Assembly: GCA_937920495.1 (NCBI GenBank)
Contig: CALEUQ010000069.1
Location: forward strand, 1 to 33,916
Direction of reading: 5' to 3'
Length of the DNA: 33,916 nt
Source: an uncultured bacterium
GTDB lineage: Bacteria > Spirochaetota > UBA4802 > UB4802
Under the pieces are notes generated by a model that had not been told where the DNA came from, searched no databases, and was given only the letters and a program-made list of their open reading frames with translations. The position numbers were made by a program, and so were the translations under genes. This document shows, piece by piece, positions 14,912 through 24,243 of the stretch (positions within the stretch are counted from its first letter, which is position 1; each line of letters starts with the position of its first letter).

Positions 14912-15508
14912 ATGAACCTGCCATCTAAATTTCTTGAAAACTGTATTCATGAGCTGTCAAAACTGCCAGGCATTGGCTCAAAGAGTGCATCGCGTATTGC
15001 ATTTTTTCTTTTAAAAACGCCAAAAGCTAATGTTGATGCTTTGATTGGTGCAATACAGCAGTTAAAGGAAAACATACGATATTGTGAAGTATGTGGCGGA
15101 ATATCTGATGAAGCGGTATGCAGTGTATGCAGTGATTACGAACGAGACAGAAATACCCTGTGTGTTGTTGAAGAGCCTGAAGACATGCTTAGCATCGAAA
15201 AATCCGGTGCATTTAACGGCATGTATCATGTACTTGGGGGTGTTATCTCTCCGCTGGATGGGATAGGACCCGAAGAGCTGTCCATTCATAAACTTGTGGA
15301 ACGCTGCAAAAGTGGCATTAAGGAGGTTATTATTGCCACAAATCCAACCATAGAAGGCGATGCAACAGCGCTGTATATTGCATCCCTTCTTAAACCACTT
15401 GGTATAAAAGTGATGCGCATTGCTCACGGGTTGCCAGTTGGTTCTGACCTTGAGTTTGTTGACGCTCCTACACTGGCAAAATCTATTACCGGAAGGAGGG
15501 AAATGTAA
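14912..15508 (+). CDS. recR: Recombination mediator RecR
   Basis: RecR works with RecF/RecO to load RecA at gapped DNA. Seen: helix-hairpin-helix LSKLPGIGSKSASRIAFFLL (residues 15-34), Cys4 zinc finger (C58, C61, C70, C73), and the Toprim block LCVVEEPEDMLSIE with GVISPLDGIGPE and TNPTIEGDATALY; 198 residues, the normal length. It begins 2 bases after ybaB and probably relies on coupling, since no ribosome site is clear. It ends 1 base before the end of the convergent gene der, with no room for a terminator. Confidence 0.96.
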   Translation: MNLPSKFLENCIHELSKLPGIGSKSASRIAFFLLKTPKANVDALIGAIQQLKENIRYCEVCGGISDEAVCSVCSDYERDRNTLCVVEEPEDMLSIEKSGAFNGMYHVLGGVISPLDGIGPEELSIHKLVERCKSGIKEVIIATNPTIEGDATALYIASLLKPLGIKVMRIAHGLPVGSDLEFVDAPTLAKSITGRREM

Positions 15509-15509
15509 G

Positions 15510-16814
15510 CTATGTTCTGCCACTTACTTCAAACACTATCGGAATTCCATGCCAGTCAAGTTCCTGCTGCAGTGTTTTTTCAAGAAATCGTGACACATCT
15601 TTGCGGAATAATTCAGGTTTATTTACAAAAAGCCGTATTACTGGTGGTGATGTATTGGTTTGTGTGGCATAGTATATCTTAAGCTGTCCACCTAAAAGTG
15701 GCATGACGTGTCTTTTTTGCACATTTTCTATTATTACATTAATCTTTGATGTTTCAACTTTATGTTTAGCTCGTGCATGTATATCTAATGCTGTCTGCAA
15801 CAATTTATGAATGCGCAGTTTATGCAATGCAGATATAGAAATGATAGGAAAGTCAGTGGCACGATAGTATTTGAAGAGTATCCTGTCTTTGAAATTTTCA
15901 AAGGTAGTATGATCTTTTTCAATAAGATCCCACTTATTGATGGCAAGCACAGTTGGTTTATGTGATTCCATAATGATGTCCGCAATCTTTTTGTCGGTTT
16001 CGGTAATTCCACTGGTTGCATCAATTAAATGAATAACTATATCAGCTTTGTCGATAGCTTCTCTGGAACGGACCACAGCGTAGTATTCAATTGTATTATC
16101 AATCCTGCTTTCCCTGCGTATACCGGCAGTATCGATAATCATAATAGTTTTGCCATAAAATTTGAATATTTCATCAATGCTATCGCGCGTTGTACCGGGT
16201 ATTTCAGATACTATCGCACGCTGATAGCCTAAAAATGCGTTTAATAGCGTAGATTTGCCTGAATTTGGGCGTCCGACAAGGGCAATTTTACAATCTATTT
16301 CAAACGTTTTTTTCTTTTTATGCGGAAGATTTGTTACAATGGTATCAAGCAGCAGGTCAATGTTGCGTTTGTGTAATGCCGAAATGGGGATACATTCATG
16401 TCCAAGTTCATAAAAATTAGGCAGACATTCCATATCCTCTTTATGATCTATTTTATTTATGGCAATGATATATGGTTTATTGAATTTGCGAATTAGCTCA
16501 AGCAACTCATAATCGTATGAAGCAATATCGGGTTTTTCAAACAATAGAACAAACACATCTGTGCTCTGCAAATGATGTAATGCCACCTGTTTGATATCAT
16601 CAGATAAAGTGGCATTGGGTTCAAGATCAAGCCCCGGAGTATCATTAATAATAAATGAAACATCACGGTACTGCAGCATATATGAAACAATATCGCGTGT
16701 GAGTCCGGGATGTTCATCAACAATTGCTTTGCGCTGTTTAATTATAGTATTAAACAGTGTGGATTTGCCTACATTCTGTCTTCCCACGATTGTTACAACA
16801 GGTAATTCCTTCAC
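15510..16814 (-). CDS. der: Ribosome-assembly GTPase Der (EngA)
   Basis: Der has two G domains in one chain and helps mature the 50S subunit. Seen: first P-loop GRQNVGKS (11-18), DTPG (58-61), NKID (120-123); second P-loop GRPNSGKS (181-188), DTAG and NKWD; then a KH-like C-terminal domain. 434 residues is normal. It starts at GTG 16814, preceded by GAGGG at good spacing. It is convergent with recR with a single base between the two stop codons. Confidence 0.96.
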   Translation of the reverse strand: MKELPVVTIVGRQNVGKSTLFNTIIKQRKAIVDEHPGLTRDIVSYMLQYRDVSFIINDTPGLDLEPNATLSDDIKQVALHHLQSTDVFVLLFEKPDIASYDYELLELIRKFNKPYIIAINKIDHKEDMECLPNFYELGHECIPISALHKRNIDLLLDTIVTNLPHKKKKTFEIDCKIALVGRPNSGKSTLLNAFLGYQRAIVSEIPGTTRDSIDEIFKFYGKTIMIIDTAGIRRESRIDNTIEYYAVVRSREAIDKADIVIHLIDATSGITETDKKIADIIMESHKPTVLAINKWDLIEKDHTTFENFKDRILFKYYRATDFPIISISALHKLRIHKLLQTALDIHARAKHKVETSKINVIIENVQKRHVMPLLGGQLKIYYATQTNTSPPVIRLFVNKPELFRKDVSRFLEKTLQQELDWHGIPIVFEVSGRT

Positions 16815-17287
16815 AGCATCCCTCGCGATGTTTATTTTATGTGTAATTATCCTAAAGTGTTTTTTGAAAATTTTTAATTCACACTATACATTTACGCAGA
16901 CAAAAGATGGTAAGCGCATACTTTAAATTAAAGTGGTAAATAGTAAAAAATAAAGAATATAAAGATGTCAACAGTTATTTACGCAACGTGGAAATTAATT
17001 TCTAATGTTTTTAGTTGTTTTATTCGACTTTTAAATAAGAAAATATTTTTCATGAATTGAGTGCACATCCACTTTTGGATTTGGGTGTAAACCATATTTT
17101 AAAGTTTATTCATAGAATAGCGATTAGAAATTGATAATAGAAAAATTTTTAAATTTCATATATCAAAATCATTTTTTTGTTGCAATATTAAAATATGTAT
17201 GTTATACGTTCATCATCAGGATTAATTGCTTATATTTTTTACCATGCGCTATGCATGAAAAATTTTAAAATCGAGGTGGTGTAATCG
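16815..17287. other. AT-rich divergent intergenic region
   Basis: 473 bases between der (minus) and the small basic protein gene (plus). It must hold promoters for both directions, but no box pair stands out enough to call. No ORF, RNA gene or strong repeat was recognised. Confidence 0.45.
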
Positions 17288-17479
17288 ATGGAACAGAAAA
17301 AGTCATTAAAACAGCTTCAGGCTGAAGAAGCACGAAAGAAAGACAAAGTCAAAAAATTGACCGCCGAGCTCAATGCAGCAAAGAAAGACTTAAGTGCACT
17401 GGCAAAAGCTATTGCAGCAGCAAAAAAAGCAGAGGCAGAAAAGAAGAAAGCTGCTAAAAAGCCAGCAAAGAAGAAATAA
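17288..17479 (+). CDS. Small Lys/Ala-rich basic protein, histone H1-like
   Basis: 63 residues, almost only K, A, E, L and Q. Residues 5-45 form a heptad-like charged helix (KKLTAELNAAKKDLSALAKA) and the last 15 are a basic tail, AEKKKAAKKPAKKK. ATG 17288 has GAGGTGG 9 bases upstream, and a very strong terminator follows at 17514, so it is a single-gene unit and likely well expressed. The K/A/P tail resembles H1-type bacterial proteins (Hc1, AlgP, HU tails), so nucleoid or RNA binding is a fair guess; low-complexity sequence makes family placement unreliable. Confidence 0.7.
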   Translation: MEQKKSLKQLQAEEARKKDKVKKLTAELNAAKKDLSALAKAIAAAKKAEAEKKKAAKKPAKKK

Positions 17480-17513
17480 GTTATTTATATGTGCCTATCA
17501 TAAAATTTAATGT

Positions 17514-17540
17514 AAAGAGGTGGGTAACCACCTCTTTTTT
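17514..17540 (+). terminator. Intrinsic terminator
   Basis: AAAGAGGTGG (17514-17523), loop GTAA, CCACCTCTTT (17528-17537), then more T. A perfect 10-bp stem with T-run, 35 bases after the small basic protein stop. Confidence 0.9.
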
Positions 17541-17641
17541 ATGTAAAAAAGTAATTGCAGTTTTATGCTGAAGTAAATATATTAATTGTTCGATAAGAAA
17601 AATAAAGTATCTTCAAGGTGATATTTGTTTGTATATTGAGG

Positions 17642-18829
17642 ATGAAGTTGAAAGATATAAAGCAAAGAAAACAACGAACCTTTGAAAGTGTATCAACTCT
17701 GGATGATATCATGGAGTTGTTAAAAGATGAACAATTCCAGAAACGCTTAGGTATTAAATATACACTTGAAAAATCTACAATTGAGATTAATGAATTCATT
17801 GATAATAGGACAATAATGCTTGTAACTGATCCGGATTATGTGCCTATTGATAATAAAATTATTCTTTATGGACTGATAGACAGGTATATTGAGATAGATT
17901 GTGATGTTGTTGAAGTATCCGGGCCCGGTTATTTTAAATGCAAAGTGGTGAGTGCGCGAAAAGCTGCTCACGGAAGACGTGATTTGCGGTTTAAAATGAA
18001 TCCGGAAAAGGTTGTTGCTACCAATTTCAGGGTTTCCAAGCATACCATTGATATACGAAATTACAGTATACCTACCGGCATAAAGGTAATTATTGAACAG
18101 TTTCAAAGTCAGATTTCCAGAAATGCTGATATTGTAAAAGTTGATATACTGGATGACCGTGATGCTCTGCTGGCACACATTAAAAAAACAAGATCAATGT
18201 TATATATTGAAGACTTGAATAATCCTGCAACGTTTACGCCTGTTAATGATGCCTTTATTGACATAAAAGAAGCGTTACAGGAACAAACATCTCAATATAT
18301 AAAAAAGTTAACTGATAGTGGATATAGGTCAATAATTATATCGCCGGTTATATATATTGAAGATGATGAACGGCTTATACCATTTGCATATATTCAGTAT
18401 ATTTCCAAAGAAAAGCCTTTATCAATGGATAAAGTACTGGAAATTCAGGATCTGGCTTTCAAGCTTGTTGATAGGATACGTGATGCAAATACACTTATGA
18501 TTGCTGTTCATCAGGAGATACTCGATATCAGCAGGGGCGGTGCCAAGTTAAAGATTACTGATAATAATTTAAAGAAGTATATCTTAAAATCCAAAGGATT
18601 CATTTTTGATATTGTTTTTAAACTCCAGGCACCAATTACTATTTACGGTGATATACGCTATACGTATGTTGATTCTGAGGATAATTTAATTATTGGAGTT
18701 GATTTTGCTGGTAATTCTTCACGTAAGGATGAGATGAAGCGTTTTTACTCAATCATACAGCCAATGGAGTTAGAGTACAAAAACAGGCTTATTAAAGAGA
18801 TGCGGCAAAAAAAGAAAGGGGATGTGTGA
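17642..18829 (+). CDS. DUF1577 family protein with PilZ-like C-terminal domain
   Basis: About 395 residues, no signal peptide, no membrane part. The C-terminal third contains EILDISRGGAKLKI, the D-x-S-x-x-G hallmark of PilZ domains, followed by a barrel-like run ending GVDFAGNSS; the leading R-x3-R of c-di-GMP binders was not clearly found. Overall it recalls the DUF1577 family, which I associate with Leptospira. The function may be cyclic-dinucleotide sensing; binding is unproven. Start uncertain: ATG 17642 has GAGG too close; GTG 17618, with AAGG just before, is also poor. A hairpin follows, shared with tsaB. Confidence 0.65.
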   Translation: MKLKDIKQRKQRTFESVSTLDDIMELLKDEQFQKRLGIKYTLEKSTIEINEFIDNRTIMLVTDPDYVPIDNKIILYGLIDRYIEIDCDVVEVSGPGYFKCKVVSARKAAHGRRDLRFKMNPEKVVATNFRVSKHTIDIRNYSIPTGIKVIIEQFQSQISRNADIVKVDILDDRDALLAHIKKTRSMLYIEDLNNPATFTPVNDAFIDIKEALQEQTSQYIKKLTDSGYRSIIISPVIYIEDDERLIPFAYIQYISKEKPLSMDKVLEIQDLAFKLVDRIRDANTLMIAVHQEILDISRGGAKLKITDNNLKKYILKSKGFIFDIVFKLQAPITIYGDIRYTYVDSEDNLIIGVDFAGNSSRKDEMKRFYSIIQPMELEYKNRLIKEMRQKKKGDV

Positions 18830-18830
18830 T

Positions 18831-18855
18831 TTTCCCCTTGCTGTCGCAAGGGAAA
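18831..18855. terminator. Hairpin between convergent genes
   Basis: CCCTTGC-TGTC-GCAAGGG core (18835-18852) extended by TTT/AAA past a bulged C. It lies 2 bases after the DUF1577 stop and 2 bases from the tsaB stop and may serve both strands. Confidence 0.6.
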
Positions 18856-18856
18856 T

Positions 18857-19558
18857 TTATTCAATTTTTTTATTTTTTAATTCCTTCATCACTTCAGCAT
18901 CTGATTTTCGTGAATAATACGGCAGTACCGTGCGGTAATCGGTGTATTCTGTGGGATTTTGTGAATACAGTGATTCCACCAGCCGTATCATTTTATTTGC
19001 CTGTGGTATAAATTCAGGATAAAAAAGAATACTATTACATAACGTACTCATTGCATCCTGGTACTTTATGCTGCCATCGCCAACTGCTATTACCGGATGA
19101 TTGCTGTGTATGCTGAAAAGTTGTTCTATTATGTAGTCACCTGGCGGCAATATCTCTTGTGGGAAGGAGTCAGTTTTTATATGGTAGCGTGCAGCAAAGA
19201 CTCTGTTTTTTTTGGCATCAAATGCTACGATACAATGGGCATTACTGTGGGCTATGGCACATGCATAGAGAAGATGGGTTGGTATGCCAACAAGTGGTAC
19301 CTGTAAAATTTGTGCCAGCATGCGCGCGGTGGTTACTGCTATTCTGATACCTGTAAATGAGCCCGGGCCAATGCCTACACCTATACATTGAACGCTGTGT
19401 ATCGTGGTGTCCAACTCTTTGCACGCACTGTCAATAGTGTCAAACAGGGTAACCGAATGTGAGTGCTCTGTTTTGGTGGTTTTATCTGCTATTGTGCCGT
19501 TATACTGAAGCGCCACAATTTCAATATTTGTTGCTGTATCAAGAAGCAGGATGTTCAA
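18857..19558 (-). CDS. tsaB: tRNA t6A synthesis protein TsaB
   Basis: TsaB is the scaffold partner of TsaD in making N6-threonylcarbamoyladenosine at position 37 of ANN-decoding tRNAs. Seen: LLLDTATNIEIVAL, EHSHSVTLF, GVGIGPGSFTGIRIAVTTAR (residues about 60-80) and VPLVGIPTHLLY, all TsaB marks; 233 residues. It starts inside the end of tsaE (20-base overlap) and so is coupled to it. Operon order here: rluD-type gene, tsaE, tsaB. Confidence 0.93.
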   Translation of the reverse strand: MNILLLDTATNIEIVALQYNGTIADKTTKTEHSHSVTLFDTIDSACKELDTTIHSVQCIGVGIGPGSFTGIRIAVTTARMLAQILQVPLVGIPTHLLYACAIAHSNAHCIVAFDAKKNRVFAARYHIKTDSFPQEILPPGDYIIEQLFSIHSNHPVIAVGDGSIKYQDAMSTLCNSILFYPEFIPQANKMIRLVESLYSQNPTEYTDYRTVLPYYSRKSDAEVMKELKNKKIE

Positions 19559-19967
19559 TGCTAATCTTCCTCCTATTTTTATCGATGTATTCTAATGTAA
19601 TAATATATATGTTTTCCGGAAGACGCTTCATAGCTCTGTCAGCCCATTCAATTACTGAAACGCCATCGCCAAACCAGTATTCTTCAAAAAATAGATTTTC
19701 AAGCTCTTTATCATCCTGAATGCGGTATAGGTCAAAATGATATAGCGGCACAGGTGCTTCATATACTTCAAGCAGTGTAAACGTTGGGCTTGTAATTTCT
19801 TCATCTATTCCAAGGCCTTTGGCAATACCTTTGGCAAGGATGGTTTTTCCGGTGCCAAGCTGGCCAATCAGCGCAAAGATATCGCCGGGTTGTGCGTTTT
19901 TACCTAACTCAACGCCCAATCCAAATGTTTCTTCCTGTGATTGTGTGATATATGTTGTATGTGTCAT
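19539..19967 (-). CDS. tsaE: tRNA t6A synthesis ATPase TsaE
   Basis: TsaE is the P-loop ATPase that recycles the TsaB-TsaD complex. Seen: P-loop GQLGTGKT (35-42), the SPTFTLLEVYE switch block, YHFDLYRI and VIEWADRA; 142 residues. It lies one base downstream of the pseudouridine synthase gene (19969) and overlaps tsaB, so it sits mid-operon. Confidence 0.95.
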   Translation of the reverse strand: MTHTTYITQSQEETFGLGVELGKNAQPGDIFALIGQLGTGKTILAKGIAKGLGIDEEITSPTFTLLEVYEAPVPLYHFDLYRIQDDKELENLFFEEYWFGDGVSVIEWADRAMKRLPENIYIITLEYIDKNRRKISIEHPAS

Positions 19968-19968
19968 A

Positions 19969-20928
19969 TTATTCTGCTTTTATATGCTCAAATGCCATTG
20001 TGTTAAGCTTTTTTATAAAATCTTCCATATGCTGGGGTAAGTCAATAGAAAATTGTAGATGCTGTCCTGTAGAAGGATGCGCAAATTCTAAATACGTTGA
20101 AGCAAGCAGCATGTATGGAACATTATACTTTTCCCATTTTTTGGAATACAGCTTATCACCAACTATCGGAAGCCCTAAGGAAGATAAATGAACACGTATC
20201 TGGTGTGTTCTGCCTGTTAATATCCGAATGTGTAAACGTGAAAATACACCCTGCTGCGTATGCCATACTTCTTTTAATGTATAGTGGGTGATAGCTTCTC
20301 TGCCATCATCGCGTACAGTCATTTTATGGCCGTATTGTGGGTGGCGGTCGATAGCTCTGTTTATTATATCGGTTGGTGTGGATGGTTTTCCGGTAACTAT
20401 CGCCTCATATTTTTTTACAACGTTTCTGCTTTGAAATTCTTTTGCAAGCAGGTTATGTGCACTGTCATTTTTTGCTATCACCATAAGGCCTTCGGTATCC
20501 TTATCAAGTCTGTGGACAATTCCAGGACGTTCAACACCGCCAATAGAGGAAAGACCTTTAAAATGATACAGCAATGCATTGACCAGTGTGTGTGTGGTAT
20601 TGCCTGCTCCTGGATGCACTACCATGCCTGCCGGTTTGTGAATCACAGCAATATCATCATCTTCATAAAGGATATTCAATGGAATATCTTGAGGTTGTAG
20701 TGTTGTTTTTTCAGGCTGGGGTATGATGATAAGGATTTGCTGGTCTGCTTTTACTTTATAATTTGGTTTCACAGGCATTCCGTGTATAGTAATATGGTTG
20801 TGTTTCAAAAGTTTTTGTATAAAGCTTCGCGATAGCTCCTCTTCTAATGCATTATAAATAAATATGTCAATGCGTGTACCGGCATATTCTTCAGGGACAA
20901 TTAGTGTTATATTGTTTTCATTAACCAT
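19969..20928 (-). CDS. RluD-family rRNA pseudouridine synthase
   Basis: It turns uridine into pseudouridine in RNA, most likely 23S rRNA. Seen: N-terminal S4-type RNA-binding domain (residues about 15-65), then the catalytic block PGIVHRLDKDTEGLMV with catalytic Asp142, GRTHQIRVHLSSLGLPIVGD and a C-terminal FSIDLPQHM; 319 residues. Start chosen at ATG 20928 with CAAGG upstream and normal family length; an ATG 42 bases earlier is possible. RluD against RluC/RluA target cannot be settled by eye. A reverse GGCGATAGTT word lies at 20395-20404. Confidence 0.9.
   Translation of the reverse strand: MVNENNITLIVPEEYAGTRIDIFIYNALEEELSRSFIQKLLKHNHITIHGMPVKPNYKVKADQQILIIIPQPEKTTLQPQDIPLNILYEDDDIAVIHKPAGMVVHPGAGNTTHTLVNALLYHFKGLSSIGGVERPGIVHRLDKDTEGLMVIAKNDSAHNLLAKEFQSRNVVKKYEAIVTGKPSTPTDIINRAIDRHPQYGHKMTVRDDGREAITHYTLKEVWHTQQGVFSRLHIRILTGRTHQIRVHLSSLGLPIVGDKLYSKKWEKYNVPYMLLASTYLEFAHPSTGQHLQFSIDLPQHMEDFIKKLNTMAFEHIKAE
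20395..20404 (+). repeat. GGCGATAGTT word, copy 7
   Basis: Exact 10-mer as AACTATCGCC on the plus strand, inside the pseudouridine synthase gene, whose coding strand carries GGCGATAGTT. Confidence 0.65.
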
Positions 20929-21082
20929 AAAAAAGCCTTGAAATACTGAACTAACATACTGATAATGCAATTAATTATTATTGTAATATTATTCGTCTAA
21001 TGAGTGAACGTGATTATGCACATAGTGAATTAGAGAAAATGTTTTGTCAACATTAGTCAAATCATTTTTAATGGGGAATGTG

Positions 21083-21493
21083 ATGGAATATCTTTCACGT
21101 AGATATGTGACAACAATAGTACATGCTATTTCACATAACTTATGGCATCATCCACATCATGTAGCAAGTTTTGTGTCAGTATGGTATTATATAGAACTTT
21201 TGTATATGATGAATATAGCAATATTTTTTTATCCGCCAATCCTGGTTGCATCAACAGGAATACTTATAGGAATTGTTTTGAGCATTCATATACTAAAGCT
21301 TTATATAGGCGACAGCATTAATATTACAATTCAATTATTCATGATGGATGTCCATATTGCCTATTCAGTGGGGTTAACGATAGCAGTTATAGTATCACAT
21401 GCCACATGGTATACAGTGCTTATAGTAGTGTTACGTGATATCATAGCAACCATTGAACTAATTCTGGTATATACTATGACAGGATCGGATTAA
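21083..21493 (+). CDS. Small integral membrane protein, unknown function
   Basis: 136 residues from ATG 21083, with GGGGAA at good spacing; ATG 21071 is an alternative. Three to four hydrophobic spans are seen (about residues 30-50, 50-70, 90-110 and 115-132), after a short N-terminus rich in His (HAISHNLWHHPHHVASF). No family recognised. It stands alone, divergent from the pseudouridine synthase gene and followed by a GNAT gene with its own ribosome site. The His-rich stretch might bind metal, but that is speculation. Confidence 0.6.
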   Translation: MEYLSRRYVTTIVHAISHNLWHHPHHVASFVSVWYYIELLYMMNIAIFFYPPILVASTGILIGIVLSIHILKLYIGDSINITIQLFMMDVHIAYSVGLTIAVIVSHATWYTVLIVVLRDIIATIELILVYTMTGSD

Positions 21494-21637
21494 TTATTTT
21501 TTAAGTAGTATATGCAGGAATAGCTACATAATGTATGTTGGAAGTCTTGTAAAACTCACTTTATGATTTGACTAATAGAATAGATATTATTTGAATGGAT
21601 GTAATATCTTAGATTTACGTAATGCTGGAGGATTTGT

Positions 21638-22111
21638 ATGTACGAAATTCGCGAAGCGACATTAAGTGATATTGATGATATCGTTACTATACGTATGAAA
21701 ATGCTCTTTGAATTAGGGAAATTGGAAACTGAAGATGGAACAAGGAAATTACGTTCATTAACCAGAGATTTTTTTATACGTAAATTCCAGACAGGTGAAT
21801 TTAAGGTATTCTGTGCAGTAAAAGATGATACAATTATTGCTACAACTGGCATACAATTTTTAGAAAGACCCCCGTTATATGAAAATCCTCATGGTATTGA
21901 AGCATATATTATGAATGTATATACCGAACCTGATTTCAGAGGTAAAGGTGTTGCTTCAAAGTTGCTGGAAAAGGTTATAGAACATGCCAAAGAACGAAAA
22001 GCAGGTAGAATATTACTTCACGCTATTGGCAAAGATAAACGCATATATGAAAAAGCTGGTTTTACATCAACAACTGATGAAATGCAATTAATTTTAAAAA
22101 GAAGTTTATGA
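21638..22111 (+). CDS. GNAT family N-acetyltransferase
   Basis: 157 residues. It starts YEIREATLSDIDDIVTIRM, then IEAYIMNVYTEPDFRGKGVASKLLEKV with the acetyl-CoA-binding R-G-K-G-V-A-S loop (about residues 109-116), and ends with KRIYEKAGF; the standard GNAT motifs A and B. Substrate unknown. ATG 21638 has TGGAGG 7 bases upstream. The CPA2 antiporter follows 41 bases later, with no evident functional link. Confidence 0.88.
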   Translation: MYEIREATLSDIDDIVTIRMKMLFELGKLETEDGTRKLRSLTRDFFIRKFQTGEFKVFCAVKDDTIIATTGIQFLERPPLYENPHGIEAYIMNVYTEPDFRGKGVASKLLEKVIEHAKERKAGRILLHAIGKDKRIYEKAGFTSTTDEMQLILKRSL

Positions 22112-22152
22112 TCAAGACATCTATCTTTCTATTATAACCGCATTGGTAATGT

Positions 22153-24138
22153 ATGGATAGTTTTGTTAATATACTAATAATCTTTGCAATCTCGGTTGTT
22201 GTGATATATATATGCAATAAAATAAATATACCAACAATAGTTGGTTTGTTTTTAACTGGTTTGATAGCCGGACCTTATTGCTTACAGATAATTAAAACAC
22301 CTGATGAAGTTGAGTTGCTTGCAAAAATTGGAGTAATAACGTTATTATTTACAATTGGTCTGGAACTATCGTTTGCCGAAATAGCATCATTACGAAGAGC
22401 TATTTTTGCAGGATTTCTGCAGGTTGTGTTTACCATTGTTGTTGTGTCTTTGTGCATGACACTATGGTTTAATGTTCCCAAATCATTTTTTTTTGGTTTC
22501 ATTGTTGCACTGAGCAGTACTGCCATAGTATTGAAAATGCTTCAGGAATTTTCTTTGTCCGATAGTCCCTCGGGAAGGATATCTCTGGCAATATCATTAG
22601 TACAGGACATAGCCACAGTAGTACTGATGCTTTTGATACCTCTCCTTGCAAATAAATCTGATAATTCCGTAAGCTATACCCTGGCATTGTTGCTGGCAAA
22701 AAGCGTTGTTGTTATCATTGTTGTGTTTATTGCTGCCAAATATATAATCCCACGATTTTTGTATGAAATTACCCGTACCAGAAACAGGGAATTATTCATA
22801 ATAAGTGTGGTGACCTTGTGTCTGGGCGTTACTCTGGCAACACATGCAATTGGGTTGTCTATTGAATTAGGTGCATTTTTAGCCGGGATAATAATATCTG
22901 AATCCGAATATAGTGGTCAGACAATAAGTTCTTTCATACCTTTTCGTGATTTATTTACCAGCTTTTTCTTTATTTCAATAGGTATGTTGCTTAATCCATT
23001 TCTTATACTGCCAAATGCAGCGTATATCACTGGATTGTCTCTGGGAATAATCATTATCAAGTTTTTGATAGTGATTGTTGCAATTTTGTTGATTGGCTAT
23101 CCATTAAAAACTGCCGCATTATCAGGACTATCTCTTGCTCAAATAGGTGAGTTTTCATTTATACTGGTTCAGATAGGGATGGTGTATTCATTATTGACAC
23201 AGGGCGAATATCAGATGGTGTTATCAGTCAGTATGGCAACTATGGTATTAAGTCCATTTCTTATGAAATACTCTCAGGTTTTTGTTGATGGAATTACACG
23301 GTTGCCGATGCCAAAAATTATTTTATATGGTTTTGCGCATACTGAAACCCAGAAGGTGTATGATCTGGTTGATCATATAGTAATTATTGGGTATGGCATT
23401 AATGGCAGAAATGTTGCGATAGCAGCAAAAAGCATACATATCCCTTATGTTATTGTTGAAATGAATCCAGAAACAGTAAAGAAGGAAAAAAAGGAAGGCG
23501 AAAATATTATTTACGGCGATGCATCGCAGGAAGATTTACTAATGCAGGTGAATATTTCATCAGCAAGGGTTCTTGTGATAGCAATAGCTGATAGAGGTGC
23601 AATAAAAAGGATTATTGTCCTGGCACGGCGTATTAATCCTCATATTCATATCATTGTACGTGCACGGTTTGTGGGCGATATGAAAGAATTATTTGAATTA
23701 GGTGCAAATGAGGTAATCCCTGAAGAGTATGAAACATCTATAGAAATTTTTGCAAGAGTCTTGCAGTATTACAGGGTCCCACGTAGTGATATAGAAGCTA
23801 TGATTGAATCCATCCGTGCACAGGGATATGCAATGTTAAGAAATTTACATGTTGATGTGTATAGAGATTTGCCTATTGCCGAAATCGATATGCAGGCAAT
23901 ACGGGTGTGTCCCGGTTCGCCTGTGGTTGGGAAAACTATTGGACAAATGCAGTTCAGGAAAGTACATAAATTTTCTGTTGTAGCAATAAAACGTGGCAAT
24001 TCTATCATTACCAATCCGGGTGCTGATGATAGTATACAGAGTGATGATATACTCTATGTAGTGGGTAGCAGAGAAGCGTTAGCAAAAGCTGTCAGGGAAT
24101 TAAAGTTAAGCGATAATGCTAACAGTTGTCCAGCATAA
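22153..24138 (+). CDS. CPA2-type cation:proton antiporter with RCK (TrkA-N/TrkA-C) domains
   Basis: 661 residues. The first 390 or so hold about 12 hydrophobic spans with TLLFTIGLELSF, LSSTAIVLKMLQE, ELGAFLAGIIISESEY and FRDLFTSFFFISIGM, the KefB/YbaL-type exchanger pattern. An NAD-binding RCK-N domain follows, with GYGINGRN starting near residue 413 and the acidic VEMNPE at the end of strand 2, then a TrkA-C domain (about 570-655, VGKTIGQMQF). It is expected to exchange K+ or Na+ for H+ across the inner membrane, gated by nucleotide. The glutathione-gating features of KefB/C were not identified. Confidence 0.9.
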   Translation: MDSFVNILIIFAISVVVIYICNKINIPTIVGLFLTGLIAGPYCLQIIKTPDEVELLAKIGVITLLFTIGLELSFAEIASLRRAIFAGFLQVVFTIVVVSLCMTLWFNVPKSFFFGFIVALSSTAIVLKMLQEFSLSDSPSGRISLAISLVQDIATVVLMLLIPLLANKSDNSVSYTLALLLAKSVVVIIVVFIAAKYIIPRFLYEITRTRNRELFIISVVTLCLGVTLATHAIGLSIELGAFLAGIIISESEYSGQTISSFIPFRDLFTSFFFISIGMLLNPFLILPNAAYITGLSLGIIIIKFLIVIVAILLIGYPLKTAALSGLSLAQIGEFSFILVQIGMVYSLLTQGEYQMVLSVSMATMVLSPFLMKYSQVFVDGITRLPMPKIILYGFAHTETQKVYDLVDHIVIIGYGINGRNVAIAAKSIHIPYVIVEMNPETVKKEKKEGENIIYGDASQEDLLMQVNISSARVLVIAIADRGAIKRIIVLARRINPHIHIIVRARFVGDMKELFELGANEVIPEEYETSIEIFARVLQYYRVPRSDIEAMIESIRAQGYAMLRNLHVDVYRDLPIAEIDMQAIRVCPGSPVVGKTIGQMQFRKVHKFSVVAIKRGNSIITNPGADDSIQSDDILYVVGSREALAKAVRELKLSDNANSCPA

Positions 24139-24243
24139 GCATGTGTATTTACTTTAATACGCACTATTATTTTGATGTTTTTGAAAAAATAATTGACTTT
24201 TAATTCCAACATATAAAAGCACTATAACAGCACGAGGTTAATT

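Noticed and set aside
15062-15523. 153-codon open frame antisense to recR
   Set aside because: Mirrors the recR codon pattern; recR has full zinc-finger and Toprim motifs.
17747-18178. 143-codon open frame antisense to the DUF1577 gene
   Set aside because: No ribosome site and low-complexity composition; plus-strand gene is better supported.
24193-24217. Promoter before the FecR/OmpA-like gene (TTGACT and TATAAA)
   Set aside because: Spacer is only 13 bases, too short for a sigma-70 promoter.
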